From Littorina saxatilis (lineage: Eukaryota > Mollusca > Gastropoda > Littorinimorpha > Littorinidae), in assembly GCF_037325665.1 (NCBI RefSeq), contig NC_090247.1, positions 18,156,457-18,220,456 on the forward strand: a stretch of DNA of 64,000 bases, read 5' to 3'. The position numbers and the translations under genes are program-made. This document shows, piece after piece, positions 1 through 10,821 of the stretch. Positions within the stretch are counted from its first letter, which is position 1, and the number at the start of each line of letters is the position of its first letter. The notes beneath the pieces are model-generated. The model was not told the DNA's origin. It ran no database searches and was given only the letters and a program-made list of their open reading frames with translations.

Positions 1-153
1 AGCAAGGTTTACATAAGTACTTGTACTCATTTTTTTTTTTAAAGAATGACAACTCATTGTTTTCCCCACAAATGTCAAAGGACGGTCTAAGGGAAATAAC
101 TCATTTCACAGGGAGATTGCTTCCCCTGAAGCTTCATTCGCGCATAATTCAAC

Positions 154-520
154 ATGGCGTTTACCTTCAGCAAGTTGTTGGACGGCGTGGTCGCTTGGGC
201 CACACGCTACTCTAGCTTTCTGATTCTCCTTTTCATCGTCCTCCTTATCATCTACTTGTGGGTGCGAGTCCCCTCTGGGCTGCCTCCCTGCCCAAAATGG
301 GTGTGGCCAGCTTTCGCACATTCCTTGATGGTGAAAGGGAACCTGATCGACTTATTTTGTCGTCTGCGTCAAGAGCATGGCGACGTTTTCAGCTTCTGGC
401 TGGCAGGGCAGCTTGTCATCGTTGTCAACGGCTTTCAAAAGATCAAAGAACTTTTCGTTGACGATGGTGCAAATTTTGCCTGGAGGCCTGATATCTTGAA
501 CTGCGATTTGTTTCATTACG
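154..520 (+). CDS. P450 exon 1 (membrane anchor, helix A-B region)
   Basis: Starts at the ATG at 154 and ends before GTGAGT at 521, leaving phase 1. It encodes the anchor, a PPCPKWVWP hinge in place of the usual PPGPKGWP-like hinge, and the HGDVFSFWLAGQ stretch typical of CYP2-clan proteins. No in-frame upstream ATG gives a better anchor. No TATA box was recognised in the 153 bases before it. Confidence 0.9.
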
Positions 521-3500
521 GTGAGTTTGATTTATTTACGCAGTGGCTATAAACTCCGCGAGCACACATATATTTCCGTCATATAATTATAAAACACTCC
601 GACAATGGGTCTATTACTATTAAAGAAATATATATAGGCTGTCTGTGAAGGGATACTTTTTCTCTCTCTCTTTCTCTGCTAAGAGATTTTAACAAATCTC
701 GGAAGAAAGTCTCTGCTGACTTTCAATTGTTTCTTTCACAATTTCTGATGTTTTATAATATTATATATATATAAATATGCCTTGTACCAAGGCGCTCATT
801 AGGGTTAAGTCAAAGTCCTGTCGAAGTTAGTTTGTTCCCAATTTTTGGTGAACTTCCATCCCAAACTGTAGGCTATACATTGCCATAGTTTGGCAAACAC
901 ACATGCTCCCTTATTTTGTATTGATCTCAACAAGAACATGCCTTCTGGCAAAGTCAGTATAGCAGGCGTGGAATACCTTCCAGCTTCACTGGGAGTGGTA
1001 TAGAATGCAGAACAAGATCTATGACAAACTGTGATTGCAATTGCATCTGAGGACAGGCACAATACTGAGCAACGAAATGCTGACATGAGCATCAAAAATA
1101 AAAAATGCTCAGATGGAAAAATCTATGATTGTAATGGGAGCTAAAACACAGCTTTACCGGAAATAAAAGTCAAAACATAATTGCCTTCATGTCTCTTTCC
1201 TTTATTGATCGTCAATCATAGGTATGCATGGACAATGATGTAAGTACTTGGTGGACACCAACTGCAAGATATTTCTATCAAGTTAAAACTTTTGGAATCT
1301 TTGATTTTGTCTAGTGTTTGAGTTACATTTTATCCATAAAATCCAGCCAGACAGCACCTACATTTTGTGTAAATCAATTGAGCAAGAAATAGTTGTTGTG
1401 AAGACACCATTACTTACATCATTTGGCAAGTCCATCACTTTTTTACAAGAACAAGATTAGGCAGCATTGTAATGCTGCTGATTTAATTGATCACCTTTCT
1501 GGTAGACCATGCAACACAACTGAAAACAAAAGTGAAGGCCTGAAAATAATATGGCAAGTGAATCAGATGTAGCGTAAGTTATGAAGACACCAAGCGTAAG
1601 TTATGAAGACACCAAAATTGTGAAGTCTGTTATGCTTGAATTCTAGTACTCTTGAAATCTAGTCTGGTGTGTAAGAGGTTCCTGATACAGTTTGAAATGA
1701 TCAAATCATACTTGAATATTCAACAATGGCAAATATTCACAGTTACAGGCAAAGTCTGAAAATTATTACGTAAGTTATTTTTGACACCTGAATTGTTGTG
1801 TCCAACATTACCAACATCATCAATTATCATCGTTTCACAACTGATTATTTTTCTTATTCGCTTGTTTTCTTTTTCTGTTTTCTGTAGAAGATAACATACG
1901 TAAACATGTTTTGATTTACATTGTATCTGCCATCTACCACAATGAACTGAATTGCTGATTGCGTTGGTTCGAGTGACACGAAACGAAAATGGTGTCAGAA
2001 ATACGAACGTAATCTAAAACAAGCCACACTATTAAAATGCAGGAAAATGTAACTAAAATTTCCCCTTCAGAGCTTTCTTTATACAAACTCGAAGAAACTT
2101 TAAGTCAATCACAAAAATATCAACTTTGGTTCAAGAAAAGGTTACATTTTCCTGACGTTCGTATTGAAAGACACCAAGAAATGTCGGCAGAATGGCGAGA
2201 ATGACGAACGAAATCCACTAAGTTCAGCATCAATTTAAACAAATGCTGGTGATTTTGGATAAAACAGGAACAAAAGTAGTTGCCTGTTGGGTAACTCAGC
2301 AAAATCAATTAGGGATCGATGATTCTTGAAGTTCGTCTGTCTGAAAAACTCTTGAGATGTCGTAAGTTTGCGCGAAACGCCAAAGACACGAACAACTTCC
2401 AGGTCAAAATACCTCCTCTCAATGCATTGTGGTAAAGGTGAAGGCCATTTATTTGTAATCTGTGGAAATTTCCGCAGTGCATTGAGTCGATTGACATTCG
2501 TTCGTGTGCCTGTGTCGACTTCGCGTTAGATTTTGAAAGTGCAAAAACGTAAGTAACGCAGTGACGCAAAACGTCGGATATTGCCTTTTACACATTCTTT
2601 CACAACCCTAGGTCTTCTGGTTGCTTTTATTTGTGCTAGATTGTGTCATTTTATTCAGTAACTTCCAATTTTCAGTGGAAATATCAAGTTGCATGTGAAA
2701 GATATGATGATGGTATGGACTTAGATCAGCGTGTGAAGTGAGACACGAAGCATTACTTACAGAATGCAATTTTTTCGTCCACGCTAACGACACATTATAC
2801 AGTAAAGAAAGAAAATGAGCATATCTAATTGTTAAATACACTTAGTTTGACCAAAATAAATACAAACATGACACTACAAACTGCTTCACTTACCATTGTG
2901 CTTTCTCAAACAAGATCACTCATTTTTGTCAGGTTTCAGTGGCCATTTTAAGTTGTATTTTCAATGGAAAATAATCAAAAACAAAATAACCATCAACAGA
3001 AAAAATAATCTGTAAAATGATATTAATTCTTTATTCTCTCTTTAATCACAATACAACAACATTAACAACCAGAAGAAAACAGTTCTTTGCAAAAAAAAAT
3101 CCAGAAAGTGGCTACCATTCATTTTGTACTTTTTGCTCAGTATTGTGCCTGACCTCATCTGGTTGTGGGGAGAGCGAACATTTCAACAATTTGTATTTTA
3201 CGAATGTAACATTCTTCCCTTGTACTTTTCCACAGGTGTAATCTGCACCTCTGGACGTCAATGGCGAGAGCAGCGCGCCGTGACCAAGAAGGCGCTGGAC
3301 TACTCGCATGGAGCAGGCCTGAACCCCACGATAGCTCAGGAGGTTCAAGCTTTCATCAAAGCCATTGACCGAGAAGACCAGGGTCCCATTGACCCTCGCA
3401 TTATGGCACAGACAGCCATGTACAGCAACATGTGTACCGTGTTGTTTGGTCATAGACTGGATTACAGGTAATCAAGTCTAAATAGTAAATGCTATACAGT

Positions 3501-6500
3501 GGATTCACCCTTGCAGGACTTGGACATTCTCCGGGGGAAAAACAGATCTTACAAAGGGGAGAGAGTCTTAAGGGGTTAAGTAAACAAATACGTACGAATG
3601 TCACAGTTTTCAATTGCTTCGTGCGTCTTTGTTTCTTGAACAGTAGTCTTGATTTTGGTACCGTTGTGTTCCTAAGAGTAAGACTCTACACTTTTCTTTG
3701 ATATAAGGCTCTCTGTGAATAAATAAATGAAAAACGTGATAATCTCTAATGAATAAAGTAATTAGTTTTTCCCAATTAAGGTACATACAGCGACTAATTG
3801 GAACCTGGCAGTGAGGAAGGTATCACCGCAACAGTTGGTCTACATCCTTATGTACCCGTCTACGAATGTTTGGTTTTAATTATCTGCAAGAGGAAGTAGA
3901 TCTATATTTTGGAAAATATGAAATGCAAATGGTGGCCATAATTAATATTTTGTTGATATCTACTTCCTCTAGCAGATAATCATAACCTAACATACGTAGA
4001 CGGGTACATAAGGATATAGACCAACTGTTGCGGTGATACCCACCTCACTTCCAGGTTCTAATTAGTCACTGTATGTACCTTAATCGGGAGTGAAAAACTA
4101 ATTACTTCATTCATTAGCGACTACCGTGTTTGATCCAGTTATACACAGTGAGCCTTATATCAGAAGCAAGTGCAGAGTCTTAGGAAGACAACGGTACCAC
4201 AATCAAGAGTAATTGTCAAGAAACAAAGATGCCCGTAGCAATTGAAAACAGTGACTTTCGTAGGTATAGTTGACTTAACCTCCACCTTAAAGCCTTATGT
4301 ACTCGATGACTATACACGCTAATTGCTTTACCAACAGCTGGAGACATGCTAAATTAAGTTCCCTGCAAAATATTGTGGTCTAGGACCCCTTCAATGTTGA
4401 GATATGTTAATTTTCATTTTGATCTGGATCGTCCTATTTATAGATTTGCCAACAGAGGTAGCGTTGACGCAAGGGAAATAACTCCGCATCTTTGTTTACA
4501 TCCAAAGTTTTTGAGACTCTAAAACAAGCTGTAATGCATGTATATGGTCCGCGCATGGCGACATATCGTCATTACATGGTCTTATGGTGCGTTTGACATC
4601 GATTATGGGCAAACTACACTTTGTAAACACGGGAGCGCGTACATATGCCTTTAAGATGGAAGTAAATTTATAGTCGTTATAAGCTCTGGGAGGAAGCGAC
4701 CTGAAATTCCTAGCAATGGAACAATAGTCCAATAAAAATGAAAAATTGGTCTTAAAGATTAAAAAGCCTTTCAAGAGGGGTTCCACGGTATAGCTTATAA
4801 TGAGGCTGCTTAGTTAGATAAATATTAAATCTACAGTAACAACGAGAAGTCTGGTTACCTGCACTGTTGGAGCGGAAACAAGCAACTCAAAAGACAAGAA
4901 TGTGTCAACAGTTGTTTCAGAACATTGTGACTTAGGCATTTGACAGGTGCTTGGAAGTTGTACTTGCATCTTATGTAGGTTACGTTTGGCTGCCTGTGGT
5001 TTTCATTGTTGAGTGTAAGAGTCAGTATGGTCTGATTCATTAATTACTAATTAGTTTTAGGTTTCAACCAAACCTATTAGTGCAAAGCTGCAGTTGAAAT
5101 TACCTTTTTTTTTTTTAATCTCAGTCATGGAAACGGGTCTAAATGACAGCATGCAGTTGATTGAAAATACTTTTGTCATGCATACAAACTGTATGTGAAA
5201 GCCAAATTGATTGACATAACTGAAAACTTCTGCTGCAGTGATCAGAGACTAAGCGAGGGAGTGTCGCACTTTAACGACAACATCAAGCTGTTCAGCGACT
5301 GTCGTCTGCCCAACTTCTTCCCCTTCGAGAAGTTCCTCATCGGCGATACGTTCGACACCAAGTTTCTCCGTATCAACATGGCCGATATCTACCGCAAGCT
5401 GATCAACGAAGAAACCGAGAGCCATTTGGAACATAAGGATGGTGATCGTCGCCAAGATTTCGTGTCCAGCTACTTGTCGTCCATCGCTCAGAACGAGGAG
5501 ATGGAGAGGAAGAAGGAGGAGGAGGAAGGGAAGGAGGGAGAGAAGAAGAAGCCCAAAAGCAAGGACAAAGAATCCAGCTTAAACAGTGAGCTTTGCTAAC
5601 ATGGATTGAATCATTTTTGTACGTTTTCTTTCTGAAAATTGGCACTATGTTTTGTTTGTCTTCGGGCGGGATTGTCGGTTGATAAAATTTGATTGGTGTG
5701 ACCTAGCTTTTGTCCACTTTGTCTAAGCTGTTTATTGCCCATGCATGCTCATGTAAAAGTGTGTAAGTCAACAGAGGTCTGGGGCAAAACGCTGCAAAAG
5801 TCTTTAAAGTAAGAGAACCGTCACACACACACACACACACCCCTCTCAGACCTCAAAACATCTGAGAAATTCAGGTGTTAAAAAGGAGGAAGTCTTCAGT
5901 TTGAGGGTTAAAAAAAAGGTGTTTCCACTGTACTATGAGAATTACTGTCTTGGCTTGACACAACTTGGCAAGTATAGTCTATTACCATTGGAGCATGTGG
6001 TAATGCCAGATTTATGGTGATTTCATGAGGGTTAATAATTTTATGTCAGATGTCTGTGGAAAGGAAGTGTAGGTGTGAACTGAGAAAGCGTGACATTTAT
6101 CCTGTAATACTGGAGGTACAGAGATTTTTGCTGCAGACATTTTATGTCCGACATGTTAAAACAAACAATCTTTATGTTACAAGTTTAAATGTCAGAGAGA
6201 GAGTGTGTGTGCGCAAGTTTTTCATCCTTCATTCAAGGAGGAAAACCTGACAGATGACTAAAACCCCACCCATTTTCAGGAATGAACATGCAGGCGGCAG
6301 TGTACGACATCCTGTGGCACGGCACCACCACCACGGCGGGAGCGTTCCAGTGGGCGCTGCTGTACCTGCTGCTCAATCCGAACACCCAGGCTTGCGCACA
6401 AGACGAGATTGACGCCAACTTTGAACAAGGCAACGCTCCCCTCACTGCTGAGGAACGCAAAAAACTGCCCTACATTGAAGCTATGGTTCTGGAGGTACTT

Positions 6501-8364
6501 TGTCTGTTACACTGTTATACTATAGTTTTGTTGGAATAACTGCTCGAGTGAATTGGAATATCTGCATGAGTAAACATTTCAGGTTATCCTTGTGAGTCAA
6601 ATGTTTACAGTGGAACACCCCCCTTTTAAGACTACAACTCCCTCCCCCCCCCCCCCCCCCCCTCCCTTCAGACCTTTACTTTTGGTATTTAAATTGTTCA
6701 GAACCTCAGTAAATTTACTTTCACTAGCACGGTCTCGGAGAACAATGTTTGTCTCTATCTGTGTGAAATGTCCCATTTTGGTAAAAAAAAAAATTACAAA
6801 TGTCGTCTATTCTTCCACAGGTGTTCCGTCTGGCCAACGTGGTTCCGTTCGGCATGGCGCGCTGCCCACTGAAGGAGGTCAAGTTCCATGGTTACCGTAT
6901 CCCCACCGACGCCAAGGTCGTGCCCAACCTGAACAGCGTGCTCAGAGACCCGGAGCTCTTCCCCGAACCCGACGCCTTCAAACCCGAGAGGTTCATCTCC
7001 GCTTCTGGGGATGTCTGCTGTCCTGCTCACTTCATCCCGTTCTTGTTTGGTGAGTAGTTGTTGAGGTGGTACATTGTGGGTACAGTGGAGCCCCCAATTT
7101 AAGACTCCCTCCTTTTTAAGCCCTTATTTTTTCAGATTTTCTGTCCGTAAACTCTATTATTTTATCTCCATTTTAAGACCTGATTTTCTCAGATTTGTGG
7201 AGGTCGTGTAAAGGGGGTTCCACTGTATTTCAAAAGTTGATGGATGATAATTTGTCTGGGCTGGTTGTAAGATAGCTGTTGATTACAGCTTTAACATGGT
7301 TTTGTGGTTACTGCTGTGCTTATGTCTTTGCTTAAAGCAAGGGAACATTTGAGTTTTGCTTTTCGTAGCTTCTGTTGTTTGTAACTGGTGGGTTACTAAA
7401 GACATCCACTCTACATAAGGCACAAAAAAAAATAGTCTGTTTACGGTAACCTGACCGACCCTATTTTTTTCGCGCGACCCTAGACTTTTTTTTGGCATTT
7501 GGGAAAAGAAGAAAAAATGCAAAATAATGTAAAAATATGGTTTTTTGGAGGGGAAAAAAAAATCCCGACCTACCGACCCTATTTTTTTGGCCTATGTTAC
7601 CGTAAACAGACTTTTTTTTTGGCCTAAACAGAAACATGCTCTGCAGTGCAGCAAGCAGATAAATTGAAGGGGTATGAGGGTGTCTGCAGCACAGTGAAGG
7701 GCTTATTGTAGTTCAGAGTTATCAGGAGAACAAATGATAACATGTCTTTCATGTAAAGATACCGATGTGGCTTTGCTTCACAGGTACATCTAAGGCCAAA
7801 AAAAAAATAGGTGTGGTTACGGTAACATAGCCAAAAAAAATAGGGTAGGAAGGTAGGCAATCACTTTTTTTTTTTTTTTTTTACTTTTTTTCCCTACTTG
7901 ACAGGGAAATAAGTGTGCGACTCGGGGCGATTTCGCTTTCATTGCGTTTTCTGCACTCGTTTTGTTTTTTTTGGTTTTTTTGTTTTGACAAATGTAATAA
8001 AAAGTTATAGGGTCGGCCCCTAAAAATAGGGTAGGTCGGGTTACCGTAACCACACCTTTTTTTATTTTTAGGCCTAAAGATAAATATTATTGTAAAAATA
8101 AATGGAAATTGAATAGAATATTGCTGTACTCATTCTTAGGTATAGGTACGAGTATAACATGAGTGTTGTTGTGCTATTGCAGGTAACCGCAGCTGCCTTG
8201 GTGGCAACATCGCTCAAGACACCATTTTCCAGTTTCTGTTTGGAGTGCTGCAGAAGTACAGACTGGAGCCAGCCGAGACTGGCAAGTTGCCTCCCCTCAC
8301 ACGTGGCTTTCAAGTTGTCTCCCTTCCCAAGGACTTCAAGATGCGTTTCATCCCTCGCTCATAA
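154..8364 (+). CDS. Cytochrome P450, CYP2-clan-like, complete six-exon gene
   Basis: Six exons (154-520, 3236-3467, 5239-5585, 6280-6494, 6821-7049, 8183-8364) all have GT/AG borders and join in frame into 523 aa, a normal P450 length. Visible order: N-terminal hydrophobic anchor at about residues 22-37, a degenerate proline hinge, the WREQR motif of helix C, an I-helix with HGTTTT at 329-334, ExxR at E387-R390 (split between exons 4 and 5), PERF at 442-445, and the heme loop FLFGNRSCLGG with the ligand Cys468. The family are heme monooxygenases anchored in the ER and fed by P450 reductase. The overall pattern fits the CYP2 clan (xenobiotic or steroid/fatty-acid oxidation); the substrate cannot be told. 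Oddities: the usual A-G-x-D/E-T-T is H-G-T-T-T-T, and there is a Lys/Glu-rich insertion before the I-helix. Confidence 0.93.
521..3235. other. P450 intron 1, non-coding
   Basis: There is no gene in this 2.7-kb intron. Between about 1390 and 2560 short variants of GTAAGTTATGAAGACACC and of GACACGAAC/GTTCGT recur in both directions (for example an exact tandem copy near 1571-1613), suggesting decayed repeat sequence. A short TATATA run lies near 763. Confidence 0.6.
3236..3467 (+). CDS. P450 exon 2 (helix C, WREQR)
   Basis: The acceptor is TTTTCCACAG and the donor is GTAATC at 3468. Phase is 1 in and 2 out. It encodes GRQWREQR, where Trp/Arg normally contact a heme propionate, and ends in VLFGHRLDY, matching the CYP2 consensus VIFGxRFDY. 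Confidence 0.92.
3568..4290. mobile_element. Foldback (long inverted repeat) element in P450 intron 2
   Basis: Two arms of about 330 bp read as reverse complements around a centre near 3930-3955. Matching pairs include TTGGTACCGTTGT (left) with ACAACGGTACCA (right), and CCTTATGTACCCGTCTACG (left) with CGTAGACGGGTACATAAGG (right). The arms have diverged by small changes, so it is not recent. No ORF is present. Confidence 0.8.
4291..5238. other. Rest of P450 intron 2, nothing recognised
   Basis: No ORF with family features, no repeat arms and no RNA gene were seen between the foldback element and exon 3. Confidence 0.5.
5239..5585 (+). CDS. P450 exon 3 (helices E-H, charged insertion)
   Basis: The acceptor is TTCTGCTGCAG and the donor GTGAGC at 5586. 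It encodes the middle of the fold, including RRQDFVSSYLSSIAQ, which corresponds to the DFxDAYLxEM region of CYP2 proteins. It ends with a run of about 25 mainly Lys/Glu residues encoded by GAG/AAG-rich DNA (about 5497-5575), probably expanded from a purine microsatellite. Confidence 0.9.
5826..5841. repeat. (CA)n microsatellite in P450 intron 3
   Basis: Short CA run inside the intron between exons 3 and 4; the rest of that intron shows nothing recognisable. Confidence 0.8.
6280..6494 (+). CDS. P450 exon 4 (I-helix, first part of ExxR)
   Basis: The acceptor is CATTTTCAG and the donor GTACTT at 6495. It encodes the I-helix with the HGTTTT variant, the WALLYLLLNPNTQ helix J segment and KLPYIEAMVLE, whose final Glu is the first residue of ExxR. 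Confidence 0.9.
6610..6800. repeat. Degraded copy of the CAGTGGAACCCCC element plus poly-C run
   Basis: It begins with AGTGGAACACCCCCCTTTTAAGAC, the terminal motif of a short element seen several times in this window, followed by a C-run of about 20 bases. The right terminus is not recognisable. Confidence 0.5.
6821..7049 (+). CDS. P450 exon 5 (ExxR completion, PERF)
   Basis: The acceptor is TCTTCCACAG and the donor GTGAGT at 7050. It starts with VFR, completing E-V-F-R, and carries DPELFPEPDAFKPERF and the beginning of the heme loop (FIPFLFG). Confidence 0.93.
7083..7225. mobile_element. Short TA-flanked inverted-repeat element (MITE)
   Basis: It begins CAGTGGAGCCCCC and ends GGGGGTTCCACTG, with TA on both sides. 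The body contains the AAGACTCCCTCC/TTTTCTCAG phrases shared with copies at 53784-53886 and elsewhere. It lies in P450 intron 5. The TA duplication and termini resemble Tc1/mariner-pogo derived MITEs. Confidence 0.75.
7417..7627. mobile_element. Poly-A/T-capped MITE, GTTACGGTAAC family, variant copy
   Basis: The ends are reverse complements (AGTCTGTTTACGGTAAC at the left, GTTACCGTAAACAGACT at the right), flanked by A/T runs and GGCC. It lies in P450 intron 5 close to a second related copy. Confidence 0.7.
7793..8078. mobile_element. MITE with TAGGTGTGGTTACGGTAAC termini
   Basis: The left end AGGTGTGGTTACGGTAACAT is mirrored by GGTTACCGTAACCACACCT at the right, both inside A/T homopolymers. 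The body is shared with 62426-62699 (ACTTGACAGGGAAATAAGTG and CGGCCCCTAAAAATAGGGTA). It lies about 100 bp from P450 exon 6. Confidence 0.8.
8183..8364 (+). CDS. P450 exon 6 (heme cysteine, C terminus)
   Basis: The acceptor is GTGCTATTGCAG. The phase-1 join gives FLFGNRSCLGGNIAQ, so the heme motif is split by the last intron. The frame ends at TAA 8362-8364 after MRFIPRS. Confidence 0.93.
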
Positions 8365-9750
8365 TCAGTGGAAACGCATGCTGAGAACAGACACTTGTTG
8401 TCCAGTGACCTGGATCCTTTGTTGTGTTCCCCTTCATTGTTGCTGTTGCTAGTTTTAAAGTTTTGAAGTTGGAGAATTGTCTTCCCAAAGGTTTGCTTGC
8501 CATCTTTTGTAAAGCAGTGTGTTTGCTGATGAGTGGAAGGTCACATTTGTTTGTTAAGATGGGTTTTGAAATCCTGCGCAAAGTTACCAGGCACCCCGAG
8601 GACTTCCTGCCACAGATATAGATATTCTTGTGAAAAGACAATTTCACCACCTTGGATGCAGTGAATGAGACGTTACAGTTCAGAAATGACTTTCTGATTC
8701 CTGCATTTTGATGCCAGCTGACAGTTGCATTCGGTAATAATGACGTTTCAGCGCTGATATTAGTTTTTATCATTGTTCAATGATCACATAGCAAAATATG
8801 TTTCTCCATCTGCTGAAAGATGCGCAACATGTGCACGTTTGAAAGACCAAAGCTGTTATTTGAAGCAAATTGCAAGATTCCAGTAGTATGTGTGTTATGG
8901 AAATGACTGTCCTTTCAAATTTTGATGAATAACCTGACATATTTTCTCCTGCTCTTTGTAAGGGCTATCTTGGTTTGACCAATCATTCCTCTTGTAATCC
9001 TCTCAGCAGATTTGTATTCAGACTTATTGACGTCCTAAATGGTCCAAGTTCACATATTACTTTTTCACCTGTCTCGTACTCAGTCGATGTAACCAGAATT
9101 GTGTGAATGCTAAACGTTCATGGGTGAAACTACTCCGTATATTGACAGAAATCTGTCAATTGAAAAGTTACGTTTCAAAATTTTCTCAGGGTTCATTTCC
9201 ACATTTTCTTTTGCCCTGTTGACTGCATATTTAATCAGAATGACCCAAAAATGTTCATTGTAAATTGATTTCTTGTAGTTTTGCAAAACCAGAAAAGTGT
9301 GTTTGTGTGTGTGTGTGTGTGTCCATGTTTCAGTAGGTTTCTCAAATGTTAACATAACACAATCTTCCTGTTAGTGAAGTTGATACTGTTGCCAAGTACA
9401 AAAAGTTGGAATATGCAGAAATGTTGTAGCTGCATTGATGTTGTTACAGTAGTTGTTGAAACTATGGTAGAATAGAATAGAATTTACTGTTGTCAAAAGT
9501 GTCCTAGAAAGAAAGTAGTATTTGTCCGTCCTCCAGTATGGAACTTATTTTCAGGGCATTAAAACTGCTTTGTTAGCTAACTCCCCTGCTGAAGTCTGTG
9601 ATGTTGTAATGTGTTTTGAAAGAAAAAGATTGTATGTGACTGACAAGTTGAGCGATTGTGTGTTGCTGTCAAAAGAAATGCTAGTGGTTATGTGCATTTG
9701 GTCGTTTACAACTACCGTACATGTATAACATGCAGAATCTCGTCTTCATT
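8365..9750 (+). other. P450 3' flank / probable 3' UTR
   Basis: Non-coding sequence after the stop codon. No AATAAA was noticed before the repeat that begins at 9751. A short GT run lies at 9300-9322. The transcript may continue to the AATAAA at 11672. Confidence 0.45.
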
Positions 9751-10237
9751 TTTACATTTAGTCAAGTTTTGACTAAATGTTTTAACATAGAGGGGGAATC
9801 GAGACGAGGGTCGTGGTGTATGTGTCTGTCTGTCTGTCTGTCTGTCTGTGCGTGTGTGTGTGTAGAGCGATTCACTACTGGATCGATCTTTATGAAATTT
9901 GACAGAGTTCCTGGGAGTGATATCCCCGGACGTTTTTTCTTTTTTTCGATAAATACCTTTGATGACGTCATATCCGGGTTTTTGTAAAAGTTGAGGCGGC
10001 ACTGTCACACCCTCATTTTTCAATCAAATTGATTGAAATTTTGGCAAAGCGATCTTCGACAAAGGCCAGACTTTGGTATTGCATTCCAGCTTGGTGGCTT
10101 AAAAACTAATGAATGAGTTTGGTCATTAAAAATCGGAAACTTGTAAGTAAATTAATTTTTTATTAAACGATCCAAAAATAATTTCATCTTAGTCTTCGTC
10201 ATTGTCTGATTCCAAAAGCATATATAATGTTATATTG

Positions 10238-10821
10238 CAGACCTGTTTACCCTTACGATTTTGGCGTAATTTATTATGATTTTCTGCAAAAAATACGCCA
10301 TTCCGCTATCCGTGTCAAGACTACGATTTTCATAAATGATAAAAATGTTAAAAAAAAAATTTTTTTTTTTATTTTTTTATTAATTCACATGTTTGGCATT
10401 GTTTTTTTCAATGGCAAAATGGGGTGAAAAAGCACAGGACTGACCAGAGATCATGTCTGTCTGATGAGACGCTGGAGAGCCTTCTAGTGGTGAAGTCTCG
10501 CCCTCACTCATTCGGCAAGCGCAAGTACAGTAGAGAAGCGCTTGACACACTGAAAAAGGCCTACTACGAGCAAAAGAAAAAGAATCAGTGATGCATGTGC
10601 TTTTGATGTGATCTTCTTTGAAATTATGATGAATACAAAAACTGACTGATGTGTTTCGTTTGTGAATGATGGATATATGTGCATGATTGCGTTTCGCAGA
10701 CACAGTTGTCATGTGCGTTGTAATTGGCGACGAATGCTGGATGATTACTATTTTTGTGTCAGGATTACTATTTTTGGGGCTGAGCATTACTCCAAAACAC
10801 TTATGGGGGTAAACAGGTCTG
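10238..10821 (+). mobile_element. 584-bp DNA transposon derivative nested in the repeat
   Basis: The termini CAGACCTGTTTACCC and GGGTAAACAGGTCTG are reverse complements. The flanks (TATTG on the left, TATTTG on the right) look like a short imperfect target duplication, and copy 2 of the host repeat shows the uninterrupted sequence. A relic ORF lies inside. Confidence 0.85.
10424..10591 (+). pseudogene. Relic transposase C-terminal fragment (hAT-like?)
   Basis: An open frame of 55 aa ends at TGA 10589-10591 and reads KKHRTDQRSCLSDETLESLL and then a basic tail. R-x-x-LSDExLExLL resembles the end of hAT-family dimerisation regions. No catalytic domain is present. The flanking duplication is shorter than the 8 bp expected for hAT, so the family call is weak. 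Confidence 0.4.
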
